Positions 42,950-52,600 are shown, numbered from the stretch's first letter. The stretch is DNA of 64,000 nt from Streptomyces cellulosae (GCF_000721105.1 NZ_JOEV01000007.1:186001-250000), one strand, 5' to 3'. Notes: generated by a model from the sequence alone, not told the origin. Made by a program: numbers and translations.

Positions 42950-44068
42950 ATGGAAATCCTCTGGGTCCTGATGGCGCTGGTCCTGCTCGGCTTCGTGCTG
43001 CTCCCCTTCATGCGGCGCGGCCGCGGCATGATCGAGCAGGTCCATCCGGGACACCCGGACGCCGCGGACCCGGCGGACTACGGATTCGTGCAGCAGGAGG
43101 AGCTGGACATCCGGATGCCAGGCCCCGACCAGGACCTGCTGGACGTCCTGGACCTGGTGCAGCGCACGCAGGACCATCACGCGGCGGCGCAGCTCCTCGC
43201 GGGCACGGAGAGCGAGGGCGAGCTGCGCTGGCAGCGTGTGCAGGCCTTCGCGGGCGCCGCTTCGCTGGAGCTGCGGCAGCGGCCCGGCGGGGTCAGCGAG
43301 ACGCCGGGCGGGCAGTGGCTCAGGGTGTGGCGGGCCGAGGCGCCCAAGGACGCGGGCGGCGCGGCTGTGCACGCGGAGTTCCTGGTCCAGCAGGCGTGGC
43401 GGACGTCGACGCCCGGCACGGACGAGTTCCGGATCATCATGGAGGAGGCGCGGGCGGCCTGCGGCGACGCGGCACTGCTGGCGCCGGGCGACCCGATCCC
43501 GTACATCATCGAGCTGTCCGTGGCGCGCGGACTGGCGTATCCCCGGCCGGAGTTCGAGCAGCTCTGGCTGAAGATCCTGGACCGCGCCCCGCACCACATG
43601 GGGGCGCATCTGGCCGCGCTGCACTACTGGTGCGAGAAGTGGCACGGTTCGCGTGCACTGGCGTACAGCTTCGCCGAGGCGGCGGCCGCCCGCGCCCCCC
43701 GGGGTTCGCTGCTGGCCGCCCTGCCGCTCTTCGCGGTCTTCGAGCACCTGCCCGAGGTGAACCTGGTCAGCGGTTTCTACCAGAGCGAGGTGGTGACCAA
43801 GGCGATCCACGGCGCCCTGCACGCCGTGCACTCCTCCCGGCCCGACGACCCGATGCTGGCGCACGTCCGCCACCTCCTGGTCTTCTTCCTCGTCCGCTGC
43901 GAACGCTGGGCCGAGGCGATGAACCAGCTCATACACATCGACGGCCATGTCGGCGCCCTGCCCTGGACGCTGTCCGCCGACCCGGCCGCGGAGTTCGCGG
44001 TGTACCGGGCCCTGGCGGTCGCGGGCTACGAGGCGAACGGCGGCAACCCGGCGACGCTGCCCCGCTGA
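42950..44068 (+). CDS. Membrane-anchored TPR-like protein of unknown function
   Basis: A 372-residue protein. An N-terminal hydrophobic helix (residues 4-20, LWVLMALVLLGFVLLPF) is followed by a helical, probably cytosolic domain with Trp/Leu pairs and alpha-solenoid spacing (LWLKILDRAPHHMGAHLAAL; LFAVFEHLPEVNLVSGFY). No catalytic motif is visible, and I do not recognise a named family. The ATG at 42950 is preceded by CTTGAGAC, a weak ribosome-binding site. It is convergent with msrA. Confidence 0.75.
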   Translation: MEILWVLMALVLLGFVLLPFMRRGRGMIEQVHPGHPDAADPADYGFVQQEELDIRMPGPDQDLLDVLDLVQRTQDHHAAAQLLAGTESEGELRWQRVQAFAGAASLELRQRPGGVSETPGGQWLRVWRAEAPKDAGGAAVHAEFLVQQAWRTSTPGTDEFRIIMEEARAACGDAALLAPGDPIPYIIELSVARGLAYPRPEFEQLWLKILDRAPHHMGAHLAALHYWCEKWHGSRALAYSFAEAAAARAPRGSLLAALPLFAVFEHLPEVNLVSGFYQSEVVTKAIHGALHAVHSSRPDDPMLAHVRHLLVFFLVRCERWAEAMNQLIHIDGHVGALPWTLSADPAAEFAVYRALAVAGYEANGGNPATLPR

Positions 44069-44186
44069 GCGCGCTCCCGGCCTCGCCCGTTCCCCGGTCG
44101 CGCCCCTGCCCCGGCCGCAGTGCTGGACGGCCCGGCCGCGAGGCCTCGGTCGGTCAGCCTCCGCCTTGCACCGGGCCGCCTCTCGG

Positions 44187-44699
44187 TCAGCCCTCCGCGC
44201 GGGCGGGCAGCCGCCATCCCGGGCGCGGGAAGTGGCAGGTGTAGCCGTCCGGGTACCGCTCCAGGTAGTCCTGGTGCTCGGGCTCGGCCTCCCAGAAGGG
44301 GCCGACCGGCTCGACCTCGGTGACAACCTTGCCCGGCCACAGTCCGGAGGCGTCCACGTCCGCGATCGTGTCCTCGGCGATCCGCTTCTGCTCGTCATCC
44401 ACGTAGTAGATCGCCGAGCGGTAGCTGAGGCCGATGTCGTTGCCCTGGCGGTTCTTGGTGCTCGGGTCGTGGATCTGGAAGAAGAACTCCAGGATCGCGC
44501 GGAAATCGGTCTTCTCGGGGTCGAAAAGGATCTCAATGGCCTCCGCGTGCGTGCCATGGTTGCGGTACGTCGCGTTCGGCACGTCGCCCCCGGTGTATCC
44601 GACCCGGGTCCCCGTCACGCCCGGGAGCCGACGGATCAGGTCCTGCATCCCCCAGAAGCATCCGCCCGCCAGTACGGCCCTCTGCGTCTGCACAGCCAT
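44187..44699 (-). CDS. msrA: Peptide-methionine (S)-S-oxide reductase
   Basis: A 170-residue MsrA. The catalytic Cys14 sits in [14 protein letters not shown], and [20 protein letters not shown] and [18 protein letters not shown] are diagnostic. It reduces methionine-S-sulfoxide in oxidised proteins with thioredoxin. GGAGGGG precedes the ATG by 5 nt. Length is slightly shorter than the ~215-residue E. coli enzyme, as in many actinobacteria. Divergent from the DUF4291 gene. The sequence around its stop (CGGTCAGCC(C)TCCGC on the plus strand) recurs about 33 bp downstream. Confidence 0.94.
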   Translation of the reverse strand: MAVQTQRAVLAGGCFWGMQDLIRRLPGVTGTRVGYTGGDVPNATYRNHGTHAEAIEILFDPEKTDFRAILEFFFQIHDPSTKNRQGNDIGLSYRSAIYYVDDEQKRIAEDTIADVDASGLWPGKVVTEVEPVGPFWEAEPEHQDYLERYPDGYTCHFPRPGWRLPARAEG

Positions 44700-44924
44700 T
44701 GCGGCCCCTCCACTCTCTGTCAGTTCGGTCACTCGGACTGTTCGGCTCGAACACACCGGCATCCGATGGCAACCCTCCACAACGCGCGAGGGTGCCAAGC
44801 GATTCCGCAGGAGGACGACCGTGGCGCCGGCAACTCACACGGTGCGCCGGCCGGCTCGTCGACGCAGTGAACGGCGGCGGAAATCAGTGGCCGACCGCAC
44901 CCGGCCGGCGCCACGCTGTACGCC

Positions 44925-45518
44925 ATGGAAGAACCGCACCGCCGGATTCGCGCGGTCCAATCGGAATCCACGATCACCGTCTACCAAGCGTACGCCCCGG
45001 AAATCGGCCTGCCCGCCGTCCGCGACGGCCGTTTTCCCGTCCCATGGAAGCGGGACCGGATGACGTGGATCAAGCCGTCCTTCCTGTGGATGATGTACCG
45101 CTGTGGCTGGGGCACCAAGGCAGGGCAGGAGACCGTACTCGCTGTCGAGATCACCCGCGACGGCTTCGAATGGGCGCTGCGACAGGCATGTCTGTCGAGT
45201 TACGTTCGCGGGGTGCACCGCGACCGCGCCACCTGGCAGCGTCAGCTCAAGCGTGCGCCCACGCGTGTTCAGTGGGATCCCGAACGCGACCTGCGCCTGC
45301 GGCCCCTGCCGTACCGCTCCTTGCAGCTCGGTCTGTCCGGTGAGGCCGTACGACGCTACGCGGACGAGTGGACGGTCTCCATCTCCGACGTGACCCCGCT
45401 CGCCCACGAGATCCATGCCCTGGTCAGCGCCGGTGACCTGGACTCCGCCGCCCGCCTGTTGCCCCAGGAACGCCCATGCTCCCTTGGGGACGAACTCCTT
45501 GCCGGCCTCCAAGGATGA
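44925..45518 (+). CDS. DUF4291 family protein
   Basis: A 197-residue cytosolic protein matching DUF4291 by its highly conserved segments: RIRAVQSESTITVYQAYAPEIG, RMTWIKPSFLWMMYRCGWGTKA (quoted as ends RMTWIKPSF and RCGWGTK), VQWDPERDLRLRPLPYRSLQ and LPQERPCSL. The family is found mainly in bacteria and fungi; biochemical function is unknown. It is divergent from msrA and is followed directly by a broken SRPBCC gene. No clear ribosome-binding site before the ATG. Confidence 0.85.
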   Translation: MEEPHRRIRAVQSESTITVYQAYAPEIGLPAVRDGRFPVPWKRDRMTWIKPSFLWMMYRCGWGTKAGQETVLAVEITRDGFEWALRQACLSSYVRGVHRDRATWQRQLKRAPTRVQWDPERDLRLRPLPYRSLQLGLSGEAVRRYADEWTVSISDVTPLAHEIHALVSAGDLDSAARLLPQERPCSLGDELLAGLQG

Positions 45519-45527
45519 CGCGCCGCT

Positions 45528-45626
45528 TCACCCCGCGGCCCGCCACACGTCCACCGCGGGGGCGTCGAGCGTTCGGGTCAGCCTGTAGGAGAAGCCGTCG
45601 GCAGGGGTGGTCTGCTCGGTGCTCAT
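45528..45626 (-). pseudogene. Inverted 5' fragment of an SRPBCC/AHSA1 gene
   Basis: On the minus strand an ATG at 45626 opens a 32-codon frame reading MSTEQTTPADG, then FSYRLTRTLDAPAVDVWRA, which is the standard N-terminus of an AHSA1/SRPBCC protein (the APAxxVWRA motif). It stops after AG. The natural continuation is found on the opposite strand starting at 45638 (WTTPEQYAQW). The fragment appears to be the head of one gene, flipped. Confidence 0.7.
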
Positions 45627-45637
45627 GCTTCGTCTCA

Positions 45638-45802
45638 TGGACCACCCCCGAGCAGTACGCCCAGTGGGCCTGCGCCGCACCCGGCTCCGTCGAGATGGAT
45701 GTGCGGCCGGGCGGAGCGTGGAAAGCCACCGTGGTCACGCCAGACGGCGGACCGTTCCCGCTGACCGGCTCGTGTCTCGCGGTCGCCGAGAACCGCCAAC
45801 TT
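45638..45802 (+). pseudogene. 3' fragment of the same SRPBCC/AHSA1 gene
   Basis: On the plus strand 55 codons read WTTPEQYAQWACAAPGSVEM, then DVRPGGAWKATVV, TPDGGPFPLTG and SCLAVAENRQL. This is the middle of an AHSA1 domain (the W-x-x-PExxxxW and PGGxWxxxxxxPDG pattern). It has no start codon of its own in a suitable place and loses the family pattern after ENRQL, probably by frameshift. Flipping about 45537-45637 would join the head VWRA directly to WTTPEQ. The remaining 200 bp to 46009 contain no gene I can support. Confidence 0.7.
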
Positions 45803-45968
45803 GGGGCGGAACCGGGTCGAGGGACCGTTGACGGCGCTCGGACGCTGGGCGATCGAGCACGGTGACGAGCTTCTGGAAAACGGGAAAGTGCGGCACGGAC
45901 GGCATCGGATCCGCACGCGCCCACAGCCGGGCCCCGGCGGTGACCCGCCGGGGCCCGTCAGCGTGTCG

Positions 45969-46027
45969 GCGGACGCTCAGGTCGTCGCCGTGTCCGTCGG
46001 AGCGGACGCTCAGATCGTCGCCGTGTC
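45969..46027. repeat. 26-bp direct repeat (33-bp period) spanning the ADH stop codon
   Basis: Copies at 45969-45994 and 46002-46027 differ at a single base (CTCAGGTCG versus CTCAGATCG). The second contains the TGA stop (46010-46012, minus strand) and the last five codons of the alcohol dehydrogenase; the first is a downstream duplicate. Confidence 0.88.
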
Positions 46028-47050
46028 GATCACGAACCGGTACCGCACGTCGCTGCTCTGCACCCGCTCGTACGCCTCGTTGATCTCGGAGGCGGCGATC
46101 AGTTCGATCTCCGCGCCGAGGCTGTGCTCGGCGCAGAAGTCCAGCATCTCCTGGGTCTCCGCGATGCCGCCGATCATGGAACCGGCGAGGGTCTTGCCGC
46201 CGCCGATCACCGAGAAGAGGTTGAGGGAGATCGGCTCCTCGGGGGCGCCCACGTTCACCAGCGCGCCCTCCGTCTTCAGCAGCGTCAGGTACGCGTTGAA
46301 GTCCAGCGGGGCCGACACCGTCGACACGATCAGATCGAACGTGCCGGCCAGCTCCTTGAAGGTGTTCTCGTCGCTGGTGGCGTAGTAGTGGTCGGCGCCC
46401 AGCTTCAGACCGTCGTCCTTCTTGCGCAGGGACTGCGAGAGCACGGTCACCTCGGCGCCGAGCGCGTGGGCGATCTTCACGCCCATGTGGCCGAGGCCGC
46501 CCAGGCCGACGATCGCGACCTTCTTGCCGGGGCCGGCGCCCCAGCGCTTGAGCGGGGAGTACAGGGTGATGCCGGCGCACAGCAGCGGCGCGGCGACGTC
46601 GAGGGAGATGCCCTCGGGGATGCGGACGACGTAGTTCTCGTCGACGACGACCTTCTCCGAGTAGCCGCCGTAGGTCGGCTCGCCGTCCTTGCCGATGCCG
46701 TTGTACGTGGGAACGTTGCCCTTGACGCAGTACTGCTCCAGGCCGGCCTTGCAGTTGTCGCACTCGCGGCAGGAGTCGACCATGCAGCCGACGCCCACGC
46801 GGTCTCCGACCTTGAACTTGGTGACACCGGGTCCGACCTCGGAGACGACGCCGGCGATCTCGTGGCCGGGGACCATCGGGAAGATCGCCTCACCCCAGCC
46901 CTCCTGGGCCTGGTGGATGTCGGAGTGACAGATTCCCGCGAACTTGATGTCGATCAGCACATCGAACTCGCGGACCGCGCGCCGCTCGATGGTGGTGCGC
47001 TCCAGGGGCGCCTTGGCGGCGGGTGCGGCGTACGCAGCAACAGTGGTCAT
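46010..47050 (-). CDS. Zinc-dependent alcohol/aldehyde reductase (CAD/YahK-like)
   Basis: A 346-residue medium-chain dehydrogenase. Catalytic zinc ligands C41 (GICHSDIH), H63-E64 (VPGHEIAG) and the structural zinc cysteines C94, C97, C100, C108 ([11 protein letters not shown]) are all present. The Rossmann motif is [10 protein letters not shown]. The pattern [14 protein letters not shown] matches cinnamyl-alcohol-dehydrogenase-type, NADP-dependent aldehyde reductases such as E. coli YahK. Substrate likely broad. Divergent from the MmyB-type regulator (172 bp), which could control it. Confidence 0.93.
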   Translation of the reverse strand: MTTVAAYAAPAAKAPLERTTIERRAVREFDVLIDIKFAGICHSDIHQAQEGWGEAIFPMVPGHEIAGVVSEVGPGVTKFKVGDRVGVGCMVDSCRECDNCKAGLEQYCVKGNVPTYNGIGKDGEPTYGGYSEKVVVDENYVVRIPEGISLDVAAPLLCAGITLYSPLKRWGAGPGKKVAIVGLGGLGHMGVKIAHALGAEVTVLSQSLRKKDDGLKLGADHYYATSDENTFKELAGTFDLIVSTVSAPLDFNAYLTLLKTEGALVNVGAPEEPISLNLFSVIGGGKTLAGSMIGGIAETQEMLDFCAEHSLGAEIELIAASEINEAYERVQSSDVRYRFVIDTATI

Positions 47051-47222
47051 GCCGTGGTTCTCCTAGCGGGGGTAGCGCGCCCGGCTGCCTTCTTCCGACC
47101 GGGCACGCGTCCAGCCTGCCCGATGGTTCGGTTTTCACCCAGACCACGGCTTTGCGTACGTCTGCTGTGCCTACCACTGGCGGGGTCAGGCTGCTGTGCG
47201 TACGACCGTGAATACTTGAGGC

Positions 47223-48140
47223 ATGGACGAACACCCCGAATCGGTACCGGAGCCTGCCGGCGGCGCGCTGGACCGGCGTGCCGAGCTCAGCGAGTTCCTG
47301 CGTACCCGGCGGGCCCGGCTGAAGCCGGAGGAGCTGGGGCTGCCGGACTTCGGACGGCGGCGGGTGCCGGGGTTGCGCCGCGAGGAGCTGGCGCAACTGG
47401 CCGGGGTCTCTGTGGCGTACTACACACGTCTGGAGCAGGGCAACGGGCGCAACGTGTCGGCGGAGGTCCTCGACTCCATCGCCCGCGCGCTGCGGCTGAC
47501 CGACGCCGAGCACGCCCACCTCACGCATCTGGCCAAGCCCAAGCAGCACAAGAAGAAGCCGGCCGCCCGTACCCAGCAGGTGCGGGGCGCACTGCGGACC
47601 CTGCTGGACTCGATGGACGGTGTTCCGGCGTACGCGGTGGGGCGGCGCTCGGACATCCTGGCCTGGAACCGGATGGCCGCGGCGGTCTTCGGCGACTGGG
47701 GAGAGCTGTCGCCCGCGGAGCGGAACTGGGCACGGCTGGTGTTCCTGCGGCCCGAGTACCGCGATCTGTTCGTGGACTGGGAGCAGAAGGCGATCGACAT
47801 CGTCTGCGCGCTGCGCATGGACGCCGGCTGCCATCCGGACGATCCGCGGCTGTCCGCGCTGGTGGGCGAGCTCTCCGTGAAGAGCGAGGAGTTCCGGCGG
47901 CTGTGGGCCACCCACGACGTCAAGGAGAAGAGCTACGGGATCAAGCGGCTGCGGCATCCGCTCGTCGGCGACCTCGACCTCAACTTCGAGTCGTTCAGCA
48001 TGATCGGGGACCAGGAGCAGTCGCTGATCACGTACCACGCGGAACCGGGCTCGCCGTCCGCGGAGGCGCTGCGGCTGCTGGCCAGCTGGGGCACGGACGC
48101 GACACGGGCGGGTACGGGGAGGCCGGCGCCGTCGGCCTGA
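47223..48140 (+). CDS. MmyB-type XRE transcriptional regulator
   Basis: A 305-residue regulator. The N-terminal HTH-XRE domain (about 35-95) contains RVPGLRREELAQLAGVSVAYYTRLEQGN, quoted only by its ends RVPGLRREEL and YYTRLEQGN; this is the MmyB signature. The C-terminal MmyB-like ligand-binding domain (about 120-290) reads NRMAAAVFGDW and LVFLRPEYRDLFVDW. MmyB-like regulators bind small lipophilic ligands in a PAS-like pocket. The family usually controls a divergent short- or medium-chain dehydrogenase, and the zinc dehydrogenase gene lies divergently here. TTGAGGC sits just before the ATG. Confidence 0.92.
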   Translation: MDEHPESVPEPAGGALDRRAELSEFLRTRRARLKPEELGLPDFGRRRVPGLRREELAQLAGVSVAYYTRLEQGNGRNVSAEVLDSIARALRLTDAEHAHLTHLAKPKQHKKKPAARTQQVRGALRTLLDSMDGVPAYAVGRRSDILAWNRMAAAVFGDWGELSPAERNWARLVFLRPEYRDLFVDWEQKAIDIVCALRMDAGCHPDDPRLSALVGELSVKSEEFRRLWATHDVKEKSYGIKRLRHPLVGDLDLNFESFSMIGDQEQSLITYHAEPGSPSAEALRLLASWGTDATRAGTGRPAPSA

Positions 48141-48169
48141 CGGCGCCGTCACCGCGCCCGGCCTGCCGT

Positions 48170-48589
48170 TCAGCACTGCGGCAGGATCGGCTTCCAGGTG
48201 CCCGGGCCGCCGGTGTCCAGGTACCAGTCGTTGACGTAGCCCCACGCGCCGGCCGTGGAGACGCGCATCCAGTACCGGTAGCCGTGGCCGTCCGCGTCCG
48301 GGTCGCCGGTGGTCCAGCACTCGACCTCCAGCCACTGGCCGTTGCCGTACCGGGCCACGGCGTCGGCGCCGTAGCGGGGTGCGGTGCGCATCACCAGGGC
48401 CGAGCCCGGGTCGATGCCGATGACCTGGGCGCAGCGGGCCGGGTCGCCCGGGCCGGCGCCGGGGCAGGGGCGCGGGGCGGCCTGGGCGGGCGAGGCGGCG
48501 AGCACGCCGGCGCCGGCGAGCAGGACCGCGGCCGCTCCCGCGACGGACGCGGACCGGGCCCGGGACCTGAGGAATCGAGACGTCTGCAT
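48170..48589 (-). CDS. Secreted SH3-domain-like protein
   Basis: A 139-residue exported protein. The signal peptide spans residues 1-38 (Arg-rich, ending SPAQAAP). The mature part is a single bacterial-SH3-like beta domain with paired cysteines and many Trp/Tyr residues (ALVMRTAPRYGADAVARYGN; GYRYWMRVSTAGAWGYVNDW). Bacterial SH3 domains often bind cell-wall peptides. GGAGG lies 5 nt before the ATG at 48589. Convergent with the MmyB-type regulator. Function is inferred from fold only. Confidence 0.82.
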   Translation of the reverse strand: MQTSRFLRSRARSASVAGAAAVLLAGAGVLAASPAQAAPRPCPGAGPGDPARCAQVIGIDPGSALVMRTAPRYGADAVARYGNGQWLEVECWTTGDPDADGHGYRYWMRVSTAGAWGYVNDWYLDTGGPGTWKPILPQC

Positions 48590-48749
48590 GGATCCTCCGT
48601 CGGACTGCCGATGGGTTCGATGGCTCGTGGGCCGGACAGTCCGGGGGCCGGGTGGCCCACGGGCTGTACTGCCGACGAACCCTGACCCTGGCATCGAACG
48701 CGGGCGGGTACATCCTGTGAGATGTCAGGGTGCGGCGACCCGACGGTGC

Positions 48750-49520
48750 TCAGCCCTGGTACGGCGGGGCCGCCCCCCAGTGCCACCGCGGCACCGGCTG
48801 CTCCGCCGGAGGCTTCGCGTCCGGGCCGGAGAAGTGGACCGCCAGCCGCGTGCCCCACTCCACGTAGGCGAGGAAGGCGGAGCGGAACTCGGCGTCGGTG
48901 GGGAGCCCCGCCTCGTCCGCCGCGTCCTGGATCAGGTTGACCCAGCGGCGGCGCTGGGCCTCGGTGATGCCCCGGCCCATGTGCTTGGCCACCATGTGGC
49001 CGTGGCCGCCCTGGGTCTCGGAGTAGCCGGGCGGGCCGCCGAAGACCTCTGCGAGCCACAGGGCGACGTGCTGGGCGTGCTCGGGGGCGAGTCCCTCGAA
49101 CACCGGCGCCAGCAGGTCGTCCCGCAGGACCTTGTCGTAGAAGACCGACGTCAGCCGGGCGAAGGCCTCCGCGCCGCCCGCCCACTCGTAGAGGGTGGGG
49201 ACGGCGGAGCCGGTGCCGCGGACCGTGGTCGGTTTGTAGTGGCGCATCTCCTCGATGCTCGGGATGTACGGGCGGATCTCGGCGAGGAAGTCGGGGAACA
49301 GCTCGGACGTGCGGAAGCCTTCGACGTGGTCCTTGGTCGAGGTCCACGTGATGCGCAGGATGTAGTGCTCGAAGTCCTCCTCGCAACGTGCCAGTTCGTA
49401 GTCGACGCACTGCGGGGCCGCCGACAGCTGGGCCGCGGCGCGGGAGTAGGCGGACAGGAACTCCGCCGACTGCTCTTCGGGGATGCGGTACCGGATGTAC
49501 TCCACCGTCTGAGTCGTCAT
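48750..49520 (-). CDS. ABM-monooxygenase domain fused to truncated (group II) hemoglobin
   Basis: A 256-residue fusion. Residues 1-95 form an antibiotic-biosynthesis-monooxygenase/dimeric alpha-beta-barrel domain (VEYIRYRIPEEQSAEFLSAY; FEHYILRITWTSTKDHVEGF). Residues 105-235 form a truncated globin of the TrHbO type, with YEWAGGAEAFARLTSVFYDK at the N-terminus, the distal/proximal region HGHMVAKHMGRGITEAQRRRW, and VEWGTRLAVHFSGPD at the end. Such fusions are known but rare; a heme-linked oxidation of a quinone-like or aromatic substrate is plausible. ATG at 49520. It lies behind the S8-protease terminator, with no separate ribosome-binding site visible. Confidence 0.85.
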   Translation of the reverse strand: MTTQTVEYIRYRIPEEQSAEFLSAYSRAAAQLSAAPQCVDYELARCEEDFEHYILRITWTSTKDHVEGFRTSELFPDFLAEIRPYIPSIEEMRHYKPTTVRGTGSAVPTLYEWAGGAEAFARLTSVFYDKVLRDDLLAPVFEGLAPEHAQHVALWLAEVFGGPPGYSETQGGHGHMVAKHMGRGITEAQRRRWVNLIQDAADEAGLPTDAEFRSAFLAYVEWGTRLAVHFSGPDAKPPAEQPVPRWHWGAAPPYQG

Positions 49521-49535
49521 GCGCCCACACAAACA

Positions 49536-49576
49536 CGAAAGGCCCGCGGGAGGCTGTGCCTCCCGCGGGCCTTTCG
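49536..49576. terminator. Perfect 18-bp hairpin terminator
   Basis: CGAAAGGCCCGCGGGAGG-CTGTG-CCTCCCGCGGGCCTTTCG: 18 bp of perfect stem with a 5-nt loop. It lies downstream of the S8 protease gene and just upstream of the globin fusion start. Confidence 0.92.
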
Positions 49577-49581
49577 CTCAC

Positions 49582-49636
49582 GGCCTACTCGACGTCGTAC
49601 GACGGCCTGGTCGGCGTCGTACGACTGGCTCGCCTA
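49582..49636. repeat. 22-bp imperfect tandem repeat at the S8 protease stop
   Basis: Copies at 49582-49603 and 49604-49625 (19 of 22 identical, sharing GTCGTACGAC) lead up to the stop codon. The start of the first copy (GGCCTACTCG) resembles the stop-codon context (CGCCTACTTC). Confidence 0.6.
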
Positions 49637-52600
49637 CTTCCCGTAGTACGCGTTGTAGATCGAGATCGTCGACTTGTTGCCCTTCTTGTCGGCGATCTTC
49701 GCGTGGAAGGAGATGGCCTTCCCCTTCGCCGGGTTCTTCACGGTGATCTTGCCGTTCTTGACGTCCAGCTTCTTCCAGGTCTGGCCGTAGTCGTACGACA
49801 CGTACACCGACAGGGACTTGAGGTTGGAGCCCTTGGCCGCGCCCTCGACGGTGACCGGGAACGTCACCTTCTTGTCGGCCTCGACCCTGCTGTCCAGGCC
49901 CGTCTTCGCGTTGAAGCGGACCATGGAGGCCGGCAGCTTCACCGCGTCCCGGCCGGCCGGCTTCTTGGAGCGGAAGGTCCAGCTCGCGTCGATCCGGGTG
50001 GAGGCGGCCGCGACCTTGACGCTGCGCTTCACCGAGGTGGTCAGCTTGTACTCCGCGTCACCGGCCGGGACCTTGAAGCTCCCCTCGCCGAACAGCGGGT
50101 CGGCGTTGGTGCCGACCTTGCTGCCGTTGCGGTACAGCGAGGTGGCGACCGCGGTGAAGTCCGACGAACCGGCGTGCCCGGCACCGTCGGCGAACAGCGG
50201 GACGAACCCGTAGACGTCGTTGCCCTCGCGGAAGAGCCCGTAGTCGGTGTTCAGGTGGGGGCCGAAGACCGCCGTGTTGAAGGTCTTCGTGTACTTCTGG
50301 CCCCCCTTGAAGGTCTGCGGGTTGCCCAGCGTGTAGAACGCGTCCGGGACCGGGAAGCCGTCCGCGTCCTTGCCGCCGTACTGCTCGAAGTCGAGGATCC
50401 ACTGGATCTTGTCGGACGTCGAGAGGTACAGCGTGCGCGCGCCCGGCAGCTTCTGCTCCACCGGGGAGCCGAGGACCATGTCGTCGGGGAACAGGCCCCA
50501 GCTGACCAGCCCGCCGGTCTTGCCGACGGCGGAGGCACCCAGGTTGTTCTTCACGGTGGCGAGCTCGCCCGCCTTGAAGTGGCGGACCTTCCTGCCCTGG
50601 ATCTGCTTGACCTTGGCGGTGGTGGCCACGTCGTACTCGGCGTTCGCGCCCTTGGTCCACTGGCCGTTCCAGGTCTGCGTCAGGCCGGTCGCGGTCTCCG
50701 GGCCGAGGTGGGCCATGCGCAGGTTGGCGAAGGTGTCGAGGGCGACGCCGACGCCGATGCCGGACGGCTCGTAGAAGTAGCTGCTGACCGCGGACGTCGG
50801 GGTCGCCTGCGCGTCCGGCACGGTGATGTCGGCGCCCTTGGCCTTGCGGGCGTCGATGGTCACCGTGACGTCCTTGGTGACGCTCAGCTTCGGCTGGACC
50901 AGCCAGTCGAGGCCGTCCTTGAAGGCCACGAAGTCCTTCGCGATCCAGGCGTCCAGCAGGTAGGTGCCCTTGGGCAGCCGCATGGTGGTGGTGCCGGAGG
51001 CGGCCACCGGGACCTGGTAGTACCGGCCGTTGCCGAGGCCCGCGTAGCCGAGGGCCGCCGTGTTGTAGCCGTCCGTCGGCTTCCCGTCCCGGCCGATGTG
51101 CTTGACGGTGACGCTGTACGACTGCACCTCACGCTGTACGGCGGCGGCCGTACGGACGCTCTGCCCGCCGCCCGTCGCCGTCACGTACGCGGAGTAGGTG
51201 CCGTCGAGCGTGCCACCCAGCTTGGTGTTGACGGTGAAGCCGACGGACGCCTGCTTGCCCGCCGGGACGGTCACCTTGGTCGCGGCGAGCTTGAAGAAGC
51301 CCGCCGGAGCCGCCTGCCCCTTGGGGTTGGTGGCGGTCGCCGAGAGGGTCAGCGTGACGTCCTGCTTGCCGAGGTTGCGGTACGTCAGCTGCTTGGTGTC
51401 GGGCTTGTCGTCGGTGTGCGGCCACTCCTGCACTCCGAAGCTCACCGACACCGGGTCGGCGATCACGGTCTGCTTGACGGCCTTGTCCACCTGGATCCGG
51501 CCCGAACCCTGCTGGAACGGGGTGTACTTGCCGCCCTTGGCGGACGCGGTCAGCGCGCCCTTCAGTTCGGCGTACTTCCAGTCCGGGTGTTCCTGCTTCA
51601 GGATCGCCGCGGCGCCCGCCACATGCGGGGTCGCCATCGACGTGCCCGAGATGGTCAGGTAGCCGGCCGGCTTCTCGCCGACCTCCTGGTCGATGAGGCT
51701 GCCCTTGGCGGCCGCGGCCGTGATGTCCACGCCCGGCGCGGTGACGTCCGGCTTGATCGCGCCGTCGCCGAGCCGCGGGCCGGTCGAGGAGAACTCGGCG
51801 AGTTTGTCCTTGTCGTCGACGGCGCCGACGGTGATCGCGGCGTCCGCGCTGCCCGGCGAACCGACCGACTCCGGGCCGGAGTTGCCGGCCGCGATCGCGA
51901 ACAGGACGCCCTTCTCGGCGGACAGCTTGTTGACCGCCGCCTCCAGCGGGTCCACCTCCGGGGTGTCCGTGCCGCCGAGGCTGAGGTTGACGATGTCGGC
52001 GCCCTGCTCGGCCGCCCACTCCATGCCGGCGAGGATGTTGGAGTCCTCGCCGGAGCCGGTGTCGTCGAGGACCTTGCCGGCGAGGATCGACGCGCCGGGC
52101 GCCACACCCTTGTACTTGCCGCCCGACTTGGCGCCGGTGCCCGCCACGATGGAGGCGACGTGCGTGCCGTGGCCGACGTGGTCCTTGTCGTTGGTGGACG
52201 TCGAGAAGTTCTCGGCCGCGATGACCTGGTTCTTCAGGTCCGGGTGGGTCGCGTCGACGCCCGTGTCCAGGACGGCGATCTTGACGCCCTTGCCGGTGTA
52301 TCCGGCCGCCCACGCCTTGGGGGCGCCGATCTGCGGCACGGACTTGTCGAGGGTGGCCCTGCGGACCCCGTCGAGCCAGACGTGCGCGACACCGGAGGCC
52401 GCCTTGTCGCCGTTGGTGACCGCGTCCCACAGCTCGGGCGCGTCCTCGTGCGAGGTCTGCACGGCGTCCGCGTTCAGGGACTTCAGGGTGCGGCGCAGGG
52501 TGCCCGCGTCCCGGACCTCGGCCTTGGTCGCGGTCGCGGCTCCCCGGTAGCCGACGATGACCTTCAGGCCGTTTCGCTGCGAGGCGCGGGTCGCCGCCTT

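Noticed and set aside
45476..45865. 129-codon plus-strand frame treated as an intact gene
   Set aside because: Only the middle matches AHSA1. Its beginning overlaps the DUF4291 gene in another frame and its head is found inverted, so it is listed as pseudogene fragments instead.
45803..46009. Short peptide-like stretch (EGPLTALGRWAIEHGDELL) after the SRPBCC fragment
   Set aside because: Looks vaguely protein-like, but has no start, no family match by eye and runs into the repeat; not enough to call a gene.
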